Origin: Rhodothermus sp.
GTDB taxonomy: Bacteria; Bacteroidota; Rhodothermia; Rhodothermales; Rhodothermaceae
Reading direction: 5' to 3'
DNA length: 47,841 bases
Assembly: GCA_030950375.1 (NCBI GenBank)
Contig: JAUZRN010000046.1
Location: forward strand, 1 to 47,841
Part shown: positions 1-9,700 of the stretch, one piece after another
How positions within the stretch are numbered: the stretch's first letter is position 1
Layout of the letters: each line of letters begins with the position of its first letter
Notes under the pieces: model-generated
Told to the model about the DNA's origin: nothing
Seen by the model: the letters and a program-made list of their open reading frames with translations, nothing else
Databases searched by the model: none
Position numbers and translations under genes: made by a program

Positions 1-162
1 CGGCTGCGTCAACGTACGCTCACCCACCCGAAGCACCACCACATAACGACCCGACGACCAGGCGCCCGTCGCCAGCTCCACCTCCTGCGCCGCCGGCAAC
101 CCAAAACGTGTGCTTCGCATGGCTCCTTCCGTTTTCGGTTAGGGAAAGGTTTTCTGCGCAAC
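1..162 (-). pseudogene. Decayed T9SS C-terminal sorting domain, cut by window edge
   Basis: Read on the minus strand, this stretch resembles a type IX secretion (Por) C-terminal sorting domain. An AQKTFP-stop-PKTEGA segment stands where such domains carry an N-x-P-N-P-F motif. It is followed by STRFGLPAAQEVEL and then WSSGRYVVVLRVGERT, which match the first and last strands of the domain. A stop codon lies inside the motif, another stop lies just upstream in the same frame, and the middle of the domain (the usual YDVLGR segment, roughly 25-30 residues) is missing. There is no coding sequence upstream. I read it as the tail of a former secreted protein, truncated and inactivated. It runs off the left edge, so its true end is unseen. 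Confidence 0.45.
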
Positions 163-404
163 CGAGAACGGCCGGTGACAGAAGGGGTCACCACTTCGCC
201 GTGGTTATGGCAAAAGAAAATACAAACAGAAGGGTCTGTCAAGCCCTGGTGGTGTCTCCATGGGGTGGTAGCTCAGGCGCTTGTTTTGGTTGGGAGATGG
301 AGTTGCTGTCGGTTATGGGTTGGGAGGAAGTCAGGGAAAAAACGCTTTGCTGCATGTTTGGCGTGAGTGCTGGGGAGTGCCTTGCCGTGGAGCCCAGCAA
401 TTCT

Positions 405-553
405 GCTCCCCCTTGGAGGGGGAGCAGGCCGAAGGGCCTGAGGGGGTGTCTGTTGGAAGGCAGCGTTGCCGTCAGAAACAGCGTAGCCGCTGGATCATGG
501 GTGAGATGGTTGGCCCCTCCCCATGTCCCTTTCTCCGGTGGGGAGGGGGAACG
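405..553 (+). repeat. Dispersed double-hairpin repeat, copy A
   Basis: Non-coding repeat of about 150 bp. It begins with a strong hairpin (CTCCCCCTT/GGAGGGGGAG) and a second small GGCC-type hairpin. A conserved core follows (GGGGGTGTCTGTTGGA, then GTTGCCGTCAGAAA), and it ends with another G/C-rich hairpin (CCCCTCCCC ... GGTGGGGAGGGG) near 514-553. The same order of parts recurs in opposite orientation at 10643-10788 and 10855-10988, and a shortened copy lies at 622-698. Open reading frames across it are artefacts. No transposase is linked to it here, so it resembles a REP/MITE-like non-autonomous element. Confidence 0.75.
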
Positions 554-621
554 CATCAATACCGGTCGGTCTGCTACCCAGCGGCCGCGTCAGATCCGCC
601 AGGGTCCAGCAACCAGAGCCT

Positions 622-698
622 CTCCTCCCCCTTCGAGGGAGAGCTGTCGCGAAGCAACTGAGGGGGTGCCTGTTGGAGGACAGCGTTGCCGTCAGAAG
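622..698 (+). repeat. Dispersed double-hairpin repeat, copy B (shortened)
   Basis: This second copy is in the same orientation as copy A. The leading hairpin (CTCCCCCTTCGAGGGAGAG) and the core (GGGGGTGCCTGTTGGAGG, GCGTTGCCGTCAGAA) are present. The distal half with the closing hairpin is absent or diverged. It sits only about 30 bp beyond the stop codon of the glutaryl-CoA dehydrogenase gene, so it may end up in that operon's 3' untranslated region. Confidence 0.7.
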
Positions 699-729
699 CT
701 GCCTTAGATGCTTACCGTTGCCGTTTCGG

Positions 730-1977
730 TCAGTGCGTTGCTGCTGGCGCTGGCTTTTTCTTCGGAGGCAGGTCGTTGCCGCGGGGGACGAAAGCCTGAA
801 TGCCGGTGATTTCGCGGCCGAGAATCAGGCCGTGAATGTCGTAGGTGCCCTCGTAGGTATTTACGCTTTCGAGGTTCACCATGTGGTGAATGACCCGGTA
901 GTCGCCCACGATCCCGTTGGCGCCGTGCATGTCGCGCGCCATGCGCGCAATTTCCAGCGCTTTGCCCGCATTGTTGCGTTTGGCCAGGGAGATCTGCGCA
1001 GGGGTTACCTTACCTTCATCGGCCAGTTGCCCCAGCCGGAAGGCCAGCAGTTGCATCTGGGTAATCTCGGTAAGCATATGGGCCAGCTTTGTCTGGATGA
1101 GCTGCATGGCTGCCAGCGGGTAGCCGAACTGGGTGCGTTCCATTACATAGCGCCGCGTGCGCTGGTAGCAGTCTTCAGCCGCCCCTACGGTTCCCCAGGC
1201 GATGCCGTAGCGGGCATTGCTCAGGCAGGAGAACGGTCCGCGCAGTCCCCGTACCCCCGGCAGTACGTTTGCATCAGGCACGAACACGTCTTCCATAACG
1301 ATCTCACCGGTTGACGAGGCGCGCAATGACATTTTGTTTTTGGTTTCCGGTGTTGAGAGGCCAGGCATGTCGCGCTCGAGGATGAAGCCCATGATGTCGC
1401 CCTCGTCGTCCGGATGTTCTCGGGCGCGGGCCCAGACCACGGCAATGTCGGCGATGGGTGCGTTCGTGATCCAGGCTTTTGTACCGTTGAGAATCCAGCC
1501 GCCGTCGACGCGTCGGGCCGTCGTTTCCATCGAGCCCGGATCGGAGCCGTGATCGGGTTCGGTCAATCCGAAGCAGCCGATCAGCTCTCCGGTAGCCAGC
1601 TTGGGCAGGTATTTGCGCTTTTGTTCTTCGGTGCCGTACTTCTCGATCGGAAACATGACGAGCGACGACTGGACCGACATGAACGAGCGGTACGCTGAAT
1701 CGACGCGTTCCAGCTCACGCGCAATCAGTCCGTAGGCCGTGTAACTGGTGCCACCGCCGCCATATCGGGGGTCGATCGTTGCGCCCAGCAGGCCCAGCTC
1801 GCCCATTTCGCGCGGAATCTCTCGGTGAAAGATGCCCTGCTGGTTGCCTTCGAGCGCTCGGGGTTCGAGGCAGCTCTGCGCGTACTCGCGTGCCGTCTCC
1901 ATGATCAGGCGGTCCTCTTCCTTCAGCATCGACTCGAAGAGGAACGCGTCATCCGGGTTGAAGGGGAACGAGCCCAT
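730..1977 (-). CDS. gcdH: Glutaryl-CoA dehydrogenase
   Basis: Cytoplasmic FAD enzyme that oxidises and decarboxylates glutaryl-CoA to crotonyl-CoA in lysine/tryptophan breakdown and hands its electrons to an electron-transfer flavoprotein. The protein (415 aa, normal for the family) has the acyl-CoA dehydrogenase domains throughout. Residues 136-149 carry [14 protein letters not shown], typical of this subfamily. [12 protein letters not shown] at about 95-106 supplies the arginine that binds the substrate carboxylate, and the TYEGTYDIH segment supplies the Tyr-Glu pair with the catalytic base at about Glu376. The start is the ATG at 1977; an upstream TTG at 2004, 4 nt after the fixX stop, would add nine residues, and neither has a good ribosome site. 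It is the last gene of the fixABCX operon, which fits it being the electron donor of that complex. Confidence 0.9.
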   Translation of the reverse strand: MGSFPFNPDDAFLFESMLKEEDRLIMETAREYAQSCLEPRALEGNQQGIFHREIPREMGELGLLGATIDPRYGGGGTSYTAYGLIARELERVDSAYRSFMSVQSSLVMFPIEKYGTEEQKRKYLPKLATGELIGCFGLTEPDHGSDPGSMETTARRVDGGWILNGTKAWITNAPIADIAVVWARAREHPDDEGDIMGFILERDMPGLSTPETKNKMSLRASSTGEIVMEDVFVPDANVLPGVRGLRGPFSCLSNARYGIAWGTVGAAEDCYQRTRRYVMERTQFGYPLAAMQLIQTKLAHMLTEITQMQLLAFRLGQLADEGKVTPAQISLAKRNNAGKALEIARMARDMHGANGIVGDYRVIHHMVNLESVNTYEGTYDIHGLILGREITGIQAFVPRGNDLPPKKKPAPAATH

Positions 1978-2007
1978 AGTGCTTTCAATCTTTTGGGTTG
2001 GCAAACC

Positions 2008-2301
2008 TTATCCGTAATTCCAGTTCACGCCACGGCCCTGTTCGGGATCCGGATAGTGCCAGGTAACGGCACCCTGATCGCAGGCGTACATGCAGGTGCC
2101 ACATTCGATACAGTCTTCGAACTGAAAGTGCACCTGCCCCTGCTCATCAATTGTATAGCAGTTGGCCGGGCACACATAGGTGGTCGCTTTGTGCGGGCAG
2201 CGTGTGTTGCAGATGTCGGTATCCACCAGGATGTGCGGCCGGGCGTCCCGGCGTTCCTGGTTACGGTAGTTGACTTTTCCGAGGCGTTCGGCAATGGTCA
2301 T
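2008..2301 (-). CDS. fixX: FixX ferredoxin-like protein
   Basis: Small iron-sulfur protein (97 aa) of the FixABCX complex that works with FixC to pass electrons to quinone or ferredoxin. Eight cysteines are visible: C31, C35, C44, C48 and then C64-x2-C67-x2-C70-x3-C74, enough for two [4Fe-4S] clusters. The order RPHI..D...C....C...TTYVCPANCY is characteristic of FixX. A GTG at 2325 would add eight residues and overlap the end of fixC. I prefer the ATG at 2301, which lies 4 nt after the fixC stop and gives the usual length. No nitrogenase genes are in this window, so a role in catabolic electron transfer is more likely than nitrogen fixation. Confidence 0.88.
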   Translation of the reverse strand: MTIAERLGKVNYRNQERRDARPHILVDTDICNTRCPHKATTYVCPANCYTIDEQGQVHFQFEDCIECGTCMYACDQGAVTWHYPDPEQGRGVNWNYG

Positions 2302-2305
2302 GACA

Positions 2306-3634
2306 TCAGAGAGATTTCCAGGCACGGTAGGTAAGTTTCAAGAGTTCCAGGGGAGAGCTATGGCGACGGACCACCTTGCGCAGGATCTGGTGCAGTTTCG
2401 GAGTCGGCCGGTTCTCCACGCGGAAGAATTCTCGGCCCAGCTCGCACACCAGGCGGGGCATGCGTTCGTACATCACCGGTTCATGAAGCAAACGGACAGC
2501 CGCCTGGAAGTTCCGCATGTTCTGGAGGACGTAGCTCTGTTCCAGGCGTTCGCGGTAGCGGCGGAGCATGGCGGCTGAAAAGTCGCCGGCCTGGCGAGCT
2601 TCAAGGACGGTTTCGGCAGCGAGGATGCCCGAATGCATCGCGAAATCCATGCCTTGAATGGCTTTGCCAGCGTTCAGCAGCAGGTTGGCCGCTTCGCCGG
2701 CTACCAGCACGCCATCGGCGTACACTTCGCGCGGCATGGCGCGCAGGTCGCCAGTGGAGACTACGTGTGCCGAGTACTCGACGACTTCACCGCCCCGGAT
2801 CATGTCGGCCACCACAGGATGCGCTTTGAAGCGGTCCAGCAGCTCGTAGGGTTTTTTACGCTTGCGGCGCAGGTCGGCCATGCCGAGCACCAGTCCGATC
2901 GACACGGTAGTCCGATTCGTATAGAGAAAGCCTCCGCCCTCAACGCCATCGGTGATGGCCCCGATGAACTCATTGGCCAGGCCGCTGCGCTCGGAGAGCT
3001 GGAAGCGGTCTTCCAGCACGTTGCGGTCGAAGCGGAGCACTTCTTTTACGCCGACCGCCATATGCTCATCGGGAACGTATTCGGCCTGCAGGCCGATCTG
3101 GCGCGTGAGCAGATTATTGACGCCTTCGGCCAGGATGACGCAGTCGGCGTAGAAGCGCTCACCGCCGGCCTCGACGCCCACGACGCGCCCGTCTTCGACC
3201 AGCAGGCGCTCGACGAGAACGTCGAAGGCCAGCAGGGACGCGTCGGCGCAGGCACTCTGGTCGATCACTTCCTGCACCTTGTCGGCCAACCATCGATCGA
3301 ATACAGCCCGCAGTATCGTGACGCCCATGTAGGGCGGTGTGTCGTAGTGCGTCGACTTGAAGTCGATTGAAAAGGCCGATTGCTCGTCGAGAAAGGTGAG
3401 CCGTCGGTGGTTCACGAAGCGTTCGAAGCCGGCGTTCGGGTCGTTCCAGTATTCAGGCACCAGGCGGGCCAGGTCGGTGCCCCAGAGCACGCCGCCCGAT
3501 ACATTTTTGGCGCCGCTATAAGCGCCCCGTTCGATGAGTAGGAAAGGCACTTCGTGGCGGGCCAGCACCATGGCCGCGCTCAGGCCGGCAATGCCGCCAC
3601 CGACGATGATACAACCAAAGCGTTCCGCTTCCAT
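2306..3634 (-). CDS. fixC: FixC, ETF-quinone oxidoreductase flavoprotein
   Basis: FAD-containing oxidoreductase (442 aa, expected size) related to ETF:ubiquinone oxidoreductase, membrane-associated and acting between the ETF (FixAB) and the quinone pool. An N-terminal Rossmann motif IIVGGGIAGLSAA is at residues 9-21, followed by an acidic Glu at the end of the second strand (LLIERG). YSGAKNVSGG at about 40-48 and the GEAANLLLNAGKAIQGMDFAM segment in the C-terminal half are typical of FixC. There is no own iron-sulfur domain; the separate FixX just downstream supplies it. The start codon overlaps the etfA stop by one base (TGATG), so the two are probably translationally coupled. Confidence 0.9.
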   Translation of the reverse strand: MEAERFGCIIVGGGIAGLSAAMVLARHEVPFLLIERGAYSGAKNVSGGVLWGTDLARLVPEYWNDPNAGFERFVNHRRLTFLDEQSAFSIDFKSTHYDTPPYMGVTILRAVFDRWLADKVQEVIDQSACADASLLAFDVLVERLLVEDGRVVGVEAGGERFYADCVILAEGVNNLLTRQIGLQAEYVPDEHMAVGVKEVLRFDRNVLEDRFQLSERSGLANEFIGAITDGVEGGGFLYTNRTTVSIGLVLGMADLRRKRKKPYELLDRFKAHPVVADMIRGGEVVEYSAHVVSTGDLRAMPREVYADGVLVAGEAANLLLNAGKAIQGMDFAMHSGILAAETVLEARQAGDFSAAMLRRYRERLEQSYVLQNMRNFQAAVRLLHEPVMYERMPRLVCELGREFFRVENRPTPKLHQILRKVVRRHSSPLELLKLTYRAWKSL

Positions 3635-4617
3635 CAGCTTTCGGCCTTGATTCGGCGTATTTCTTCGATGAGCAGGGGCAGGATCTGATAGAGGTCGCCC
3701 ACAATGCCGTAGGTAGCGATGTTGAAGATCGGGGCATCCGGATCTTTGTTGATCGCCACGATCACTTTGCTGCCAGCCATGCCCGCCACGTGCTGAATGG
3801 CACCGGAGATGCCGACAGCGATATAGAGCGTGGGGGAGACCACCTTACCGGTCTGGCCGACCTGCAATGAAGCGGGGAAGAGGCCTGCTTCGATAACCGC
3901 TCGTGAGGCGCCAATGGCCGCACCCAGTTCCCGAGCGAGTGCTTCTACCAGTTTTTTTCCTGCTTCGTCGCGTACGCCGCGTCCAGCCGCTACGATCACG
4001 TCGGCCTCGGAAAGATCCATCTGTCCGGTTGTACCGGTGATGATCTCACGCAGTGTAGCGCGCAGGGTGGCGGTGTCGAACGTGAAAGGTACCCGGACAA
4101 TTTCCGGCTCGGTGGGCGTCTCATCTGGCCGTGCGTCGTAGGAGCCGGCCCGAATCGATACCAGGACGGGGTGTTCGGCAGCCTCGGTATCGGCCAGCAC
4201 GCGGGCAGCCATGACAGGGCGCGTGGCTGTCACGGAAGCACCCGTCTCGAAGGCGGCTACGTCAGGTAAGGTCGCAGCGCCGACGCGTGCGGCCAGGGCT
4301 CCGAGCACGTCTTTGACCGATTCGGTAGAGGGGAAGGTCATCAGCGTTGGCCGGGCCGCATGAAAAACGGCTTCCAGCGCAGCCAGCACCGGGGCATTCA
4401 GGTGCTGGGACAGCACAGGATGCTGCACCAGATAAAGCTGATCGATGCCATAAGGCTGCAGGGCTTCGACAAAGCGTTCCGCCTCGGGATGCAGCACGCA
4501 GGCGGCCAGCCGGACGCCGTCGCGTCGGGCCAGTTCTCGGGTGCGTGTGAGCGCTTCGAGCGCAACGCGTGCCGGGCGGTCCTGCTGGATCGGAATATAG
4601 CAGAGGTAGATACTCAT
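3634..4617 (-). CDS. etfA: Electron transfer flavoprotein alpha subunit (FixB)
   Basis: Alpha subunit of the cytoplasmic electron-transfer flavoprotein, 327 aa, carrying FAD and accepting electrons from acyl-CoA dehydrogenases. The C-terminal FAD-binding domain is clear: VGQTGKVVSP from residue 253, ISGAIQH at 270-276 and NKDPDAPIF at about 290-298. The N-terminal domain is the usual adenine-nucleotide-hydrolase-like fold that pairs with the beta subunit. The gene starts 2 nt after the etfB stop and runs into fixC with a one-base overlap. The name FixB also fits because of the fixCX partners. Whether this ETF bifurcates electrons cannot be settled from the sequence alone. Confidence 0.92.
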   Translation of the reverse strand: MSIYLCYIPIQQDRPARVALEALTRTRELARRDGVRLAACVLHPEAERFVEALQPYGIDQLYLVQHPVLSQHLNAPVLAALEAVFHAARPTLMTFPSTESVKDVLGALAARVGAATLPDVAAFETGASVTATRPVMAARVLADTEAAEHPVLVSIRAGSYDARPDETPTEPEIVRVPFTFDTATLRATLREIITGTTGQMDLSEADVIVAAGRGVRDEAGKKLVEALARELGAAIGASRAVIEAGLFPASLQVGQTGKVVSPTLYIAVGISGAIQHVAGMAGSKVIVAINKDPDAPIFNIATYGIVGDLYQILPLLIEEIRRIKAES

Positions 4618-4619
4618 GG

Positions 4620-5387
4620 CTACAACACACGGGCTTCTTCACGAAGGAGACGAACCAGTTCGCGAACCTTTTCGGCCGGCTCCCCTTCCAGCTTGCGGCC
4701 GGGTGTTCGTGGAGGCATCGGCCGGTAGCCGGTCACGTGCGTGCGGGGCCGAAGCTGTTCGGGCGTCAGGCCCAGCGCCGAGAGGGTGAGCCGCTCGATA
4801 GGCTTGCGGCGGGCCTGCATGATGCCTCGAATCGATGGAATGCGGGGATCGTTCATGTCGTTGGAAATGGTCACCAGGCCGGGTAGTGCCAGCTCGATGA
4901 TTTCCCGGCCGGCATCCCCCTGGCGGGTGACTACCAGGCGGTCCGCTTCGTAGGCCAGTCCTACCGCGTTGCTCACGTAAGGCAATCCCAGGAGCTCGGC
5001 CAGCATCGTACCGGTCAGGCCGGCATCGGTATCCTGGGCCTGCTTACCGGTAAAGATAGCATCATAGCTACGTCCCCGAAAAAAGGCAGCCAGGACCGTT
5101 GCCACAGTGGCCGAGTCCCAGCCGGAGGCGTCGGCCTCGATGTGGTAGCCCCGTGCGGCGCCCATGGCCAGCGCCTTGCGAATCGTTTCTGCCACCGACG
5201 CCGGACCGATGGCAACGACCTCGACCGTACCGCCGTGCTGCTCGACCAGCTGCAGCGCGCCTTCGACGGCCGAAGCGTCATAGGCATTGAGCACGTGACG
5301 TTCCACATCAAACTGCAGACGCCCCTCCACAATGCGAAAAGGTGCCTGAATATCCGGTACCTGTTTGATGCAAACGCAGATGTTCAT
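4620..5387 (-). CDS. etfB: Electron transfer flavoprotein beta subunit (FixA)
   Basis: Beta subunit of the electron-transfer flavoprotein, 255 aa, first gene of the fixABCX-gcdH operon. It begins MNICVCIKQVPD as most members do. GKQAQDTDAGLTG (about 130-142) is the nucleotide-binding loop and NDMNDPRIPSIRGIM is the recognition-loop/arm region that docks with dehydrogenases. It acts as a heterodimer with EtfA in the cytoplasm. The 176 bp upstream separates it from a divergent lipoprotein gene and must hold the operon promoter, but I could not find a convincing TTTG/TAnnTTTG pair there. Confidence 0.92.
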   Translation of the reverse strand: MNICVCIKQVPDIQAPFRIVEGRLQFDVERHVLNAYDASAVEGALQLVEQHGGTVEVVAIGPASVAETIRKALAMGAARGYHIEADASGWDSATVATVLAAFFRGRSYDAIFTGKQAQDTDAGLTGTMLAELLGLPYVSNAVGLAYEADRLVVTRQGDAGREIIELALPGLVTISNDMNDPRIPSIRGIMQARRKPIERLTLSALGLTPEQLRPRTHVTGYRPMPPRTPGRKLEGEPAEKVRELVRLLREEARVL

Positions 5388-5563
5388 GGCAATTCGGACT
5401 GATTCAGTGCGGCTTACAGTTTACGAAATTCCAGGCTATGGAAAGAAAGCGCTTTTTGGATTCTTTGCAGAAGTTGCCCTCCGACCCGCTCAAAAATAAA
5501 CGACGCGACTCCCACGTTTCAAAAGCAGAAGGAGACTTTTCAGGAACACCATCACGTTGCGGT

Positions 5564-6694
5564 ATGAAGCACTGGCTTGTCTTCGGGCTGGGCAGTCTCT
5601 GGCTGGCCGCCTGCGGTGTCGAAGCGCCCCCAACCGTCCCTGCGCTTCCCAGGCCTCTGGAGACCTGGGACCTGGAGCCGGTGGAGGTACTGGGGGAAGA
5701 ATCCGATTCGCTGCTGCTGGGAGAGATCGGCAGTGTGGGCGTCGATTGCCAGGATCAGATCGTAATAGCAGACCAACAGGCCAATCAGGTCTATGTCTTT
5801 ACGCCATCGGGACGGCTGATCCGGAAGTTTGGCGCCACCGGTGAAGGGCCCGGAGAGTTTATGCGGCTCTACAAGGTAGTGGTGGGTGTCAACGACTCGC
5901 TGTACGCCTGGGACTGGCAGCTTGCGCGCGTCAGCGTTTTTCACGAGTCAAGCGGTTTTGTGCGTAGGCTGACCTTCACCTGGGAGGGAGCTGGGGCACC
6001 CCGATGGTTTCCTTTTGGCATCACGCCGCTGGCGGCTACGGAGCAAGGACTCTGGGTACACTACGTCCGGCCCTACAGCGCGGACGAAGACCTGAATCAG
6101 CCGCATCCCGTCCTCATCTTTCGCGCTGATTATCAGGGGCGCATTATACCGGATACGCTGCTGGAAGTGGAAGGCAAGGCACCCCTGGTACTCCAGGCAA
6201 ATGGGGGCATACTGGTTATGGATCGACCCTTTGCCATAGAAACGGTGATGCAGATAGATAAAAAGGGGCGGCTCTGGTGGGGGCGTACCGATTCGCTGAA
6301 AATCCTGCGCATGGATCCTGACGGCAAACTGTCCGTCATGTTGCATTATGCACTTGCGCCTGTCCCTGTTACGCAGGATGATCGAGATTCGGTGTTGCAG
6401 CGTGATTATGCGCGGCGCATTATCGAGGGGACGGGCTTTCAGTTTCCTCCTTACAAGCCGGTGTTCACCACGTTTGCCCTGGGGCCGGATGGGTCCATCT
6501 GGGTGCGGCTCAGTCCGTCTGCCGGAAGTGGCCAGACGCGCTGGCTGATCTTCGACGAACAGGGACGCCTGGTAGCCGACACCTATTTGCCCACCGAAGT
6601 TGTGGAGATTGCCGTCGGTGCCCATATTGTTGCCGGCCGCACGCACGATCGGGTACGGGTGCTTCTTTTCCGTCGGCCGGAGATAGCCGTCTGA
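5564..6694 (+). CDS. Six-bladed beta-propeller lipoprotein
   Basis: Predicted outer-membrane or periplasmic lipoprotein of 376 aa. The start at 5564 gives a signal peptide with lipobox LAAC, so the mature protein would begin at about Cys17. The rest reads as NHL-like blades: repeated I.D...N.V.VF...G....FG motifs, with GATGEGPGEF at about 90-100, the hallmark of the Bacteroidota six-bladed propeller family. Function is unknown; relatives are often cell-surface sensing or peptide-associated proteins. The same frame stays open 42 codons upstream but lacks a signal peptide there. A second family member lies at 37898-38977. The gene is divergent from the fixABCX operon. Confidence 0.75.
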   Translation: MKHWLVFGLGSLWLAACGVEAPPTVPALPRPLETWDLEPVEVLGEESDSLLLGEIGSVGVDCQDQIVIADQQANQVYVFTPSGRLIRKFGATGEGPGEFMRLYKVVVGVNDSLYAWDWQLARVSVFHESSGFVRRLTFTWEGAGAPRWFPFGITPLAATEQGLWVHYVRPYSADEDLNQPHPVLIFRADYQGRIIPDTLLEVEGKAPLVLQANGGILVMDRPFAIETVMQIDKKGRLWWGRTDSLKILRMDPDGKLSVMLHYALAPVPVTQDDRDSVLQRDYARRIIEGTGFQFPPYKPVFTTFALGPDGSIWVRLSPSAGSGQTRWLIFDEQGRLVADTYLPTEVVEIAVGAHIVAGRTHDRVRVLLFRRPEIAV

Positions 6695-6731
6695 TGCTGC
6701 AGCATGCGTTGCTACAGTAACAATACACGGG

Positions 6732-6782
6732 TACCCCGATAGGCTCTGGTTCTTTGACGTGTTACGTCGGGTATCAGGGGTA
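6732..6782. terminator. Nested inverted repeat between convergent genes
   Basis: TACCCCGATA at 6732-6741 pairs with TATCAGGGGTA at 6772-6782 with one bulge. A smaller GACG/CGTC hairpin lies inside the loop. It sits between the converging 3' ends of the two lipoprotein genes and could stop transcription from both sides. There is no clear run of T, so it is not a classic intrinsic terminator. Confidence 0.4.
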
Positions 6783-6796
6783 TGCTGTCGGCAGCT

Positions 6797-9700
6797 TCAA
6801 TACGATAGGGCCAGCTTCTGATCGAAGCGATCGGGGGCAACGTATCGTGTGTGAAAGCGCAGCCAGTCTTCAGGAAAACGACGGTAGACCGGATCGTCCC
6901 AGAGTCGTCCAGGTGGGGTGTCGTAGCTGGGTTGCCCGTGATAGGGAAGCGGGCGCACGGTGCGGGAGAACGTCGTGTTGTAGTCGCCGTCTTTGACCCA
7001 GCCATCGCCGATCAGTACAAAGTCACGCTTCCAGCCCCGGGGTGGATCGGGCAGGGCCGGAAAGTGAAGGATAAGCTCATCGCCGGCGTTCATGATCACG
7101 TAGCGGTCATCAATCCGAGCCAGGAGTTCGCGTACGTCGCCGAAGCGTGTGTAGTAGCCTTCCAGGTCGCGCCAGCGCTGGGCTGTAGCGGCCAGGGTGT
7201 CGTAGATCGGGATCTCGGGAGCAGAACGTTCAGGCTGTACGGTGGCCGAGTAGCCCCGGTAGCGTAGTAGCGCCTGCTCGGGTTGCAGGCGTGTGGTGCG
7301 GAGCAATGTGTCCGGATAGGCTTCAGCCCAGCCGATCCAGTCCCAGTAGATTTCCAGGTTGGTGTGGAGTCGTACACGGTAAGGGCCACCTTCAGGAAAC
7401 TGATCGGTCAGGTCGATCACGATCGTCTTCAGGCGTCCAGCCGGGAAACCCAGGTCCGGGTAGGCGACGCGCCAGCTGCCGTGGCTGTCGGGCACTTCGA
7501 CACGCAGGCCGCGGGGCCGAGGATGGTGGCCCTGACTGATGGCCACGTTGATGGAGCTGTCGGTGGGACGCAGCCAGCCATAGGCGATCAGGTAGAGGGG
7601 GCGATCGGCCGGTAGGGCGGGGCCCAGGTGTAGCTCGATAAAATGCGGCTCGGCAATACCCTGGTAAGCGCCGAGGGCAAAGCTGTCGAAATAGCGTCCG
7701 TCGCGGTGTTGCACCAGGGCGGTGACGTCACGTCCATGATGGTCGATGGCACGGGCGATGGGTTGCACCGGACCCGTGGTGTAGAGCCGAAGTGCGCGTG
7801 GAGGAAACGCGAACCGCTCATCTACCCAGATTTCGGTGTTTTCGGGATGATCGACCACCAGCAACGAGACGTGATCGAAAAAGTGCGTTTCCCACAGTTC
7901 GGCCGTAATGCGCACGTCGTAGACGCCGTTGCGGGGACGGAGCTGGTCTCCGCGGATTTTGATCCAGTCTTCCGTCTGAGCAATGTCTCCGGTTTCCTGC
8001 GCATTGATGCGCAGGCCCAGCGGTGAGCCCCAGATGAAATCGGTTACGAAGACCATGCGTTCGCCGTTGAAGGTAAAGACCCAGGGACAGGAGCCTTTCA
8101 GACGCTGGGTGGCCTGGACGGTCTGATTGGCAGCCAGGTTGAATTCGGCCTGTACGTTGCCGTTAGGCCAGATGATGCGGGCCAGGGGTACGCGTTCTTC
8201 CAGGCCAAGCCCGAAGTGGACGACCGGGGCCTGGATAACCTGTTTCTGATAGATTGTGCCGGCGCGGATATCGATGACCCCGCCGATGCCGAAGCTGTTG
8301 ATGCGCTGGTCGCCTACGACGACGGCCTGTGGGTGGAGCTGGGTCCATGCGTAGGGGGCATCGCTCTGGTTGAGCAGACGAATGGGGATTCCGTCCGGTT
8401 GGATAGCAACGAGATCCAGACGGCCATCCTGGTTGAGGTCGGCGGCATCGAAGGTCTGTGCGGTGAGGGGTAATGGCTCAGGGCGCAGGTGGCCATGGGC
8501 GTCAGTGAGCCAGATCCAGGTCTGTGTGGGGATTGTGGTGATCAGGTCCTGGGCACCGTTGTTATCAAGATCGGCGGTAAAAAGGTGGGCCTGACGGCAG
8601 GTGGGCTTCTGGAGGGTAGGTGTCCGGGAGGGCAGGGAAAATATTTGCCAGGAGCGGGTGCGTGGGTGGTAAGCAAGTTGCTGGAGGGAGCCGTTCGGAC
8701 GCCACAGAATCAGTTCGAGGCGGCCGTTGTGGTCAAGGTCGGCCGAGGTGATGGCGCAGCTTGTGGTGGGAGGCAGGGTGGTGTCGGGAATGAAAAGCCC
8801 CTGGCGTTCGTTGCGCCAGAGGTGCAGGGTACCGTTGAGGTCCAGCATGGCCAGATCGGGGTCGCCATCGCTGTCGAGGTCGCTCCAGGTGAGCTGGTGG
8901 GGGGCGATGTCGAAGGCGTGCTGGAGCTGGAAGGTGTGGTCTCCGTTATTGCGCATCCAGAAAAGACCGGAGGTTGTGCCGAGCAGCAGATCGAGGTCGC
9001 CTTCCAGATCGAAGTCGGCCACCCAGAGGCCGGTGAAATCGTCAACGGAGAACATGGGCAGAGGGACTTCGGTGAAGGCACCGTCAGCTTTCTGGTGGTA
9101 GAGCCGGACACCTTCGCGGCCCAGCAATGCTATGTCCATCCGAAAGTCGTTATCAAAATCAAGCAGGGCCATGGTGTTGACAGGGGCGGCGAATGAGGGG
9201 AGCGGTCCGGGGCGATGTAGTGTGATACCGTCGTCAAATTGTACGTCGCGTGCATGTATCAGCAGCACCGATGGGTTGGCTTCAGCGGTTTTCCAGATGA
9301 CACGAACGGCCTGCACCGCTTCGTCCACCAGTAGTTCGGTTCGAAAGGTCATCAGCGTATCGGGAAGCGCAAAAGTGGCTCGGGGAGGAGTAAGGCGTAG
9401 CGGTTCAAAAAGCGGTGGACTGAGCACGTCGGGTGGTGGTTGTAGCGCAGCCAGGTCGGTCCGGAAAGCCGGGTGTTGGAGCAGGGTGTTGCGCAGAAAA
9501 CGTACCTGTGTGGTCAGGGCGGCCCAGTCGGGTTGTTGCGTCAGGGGAAGCAGCTCCTGCCAGACGGTTTGCGCGTCTTCTGGCCAGGTGTTAACCAGCG
9601 GTTGCAGACGGGTGATCGTTTCCTGTAGCGTTTGGGCATCCTGCTGGATGATAGCACGGCGCAGGCGTTCCAACCAGAGCGCCTGGTTGTCAGGATGGCG

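Noticed and set aside
108-707. Long overlapping ORFs in the first 700 bp
   Set aside because: They run through the hairpin repeats and the broken sorting domain, lack ribosome sites and have low-complexity Arg/Gly/Trp-rich translations.
730-5387. Nitrogen-fixation cluster
   Set aside because: fixABCX alone is not enough; no nif gene is present and the linked enzyme is catabolic.
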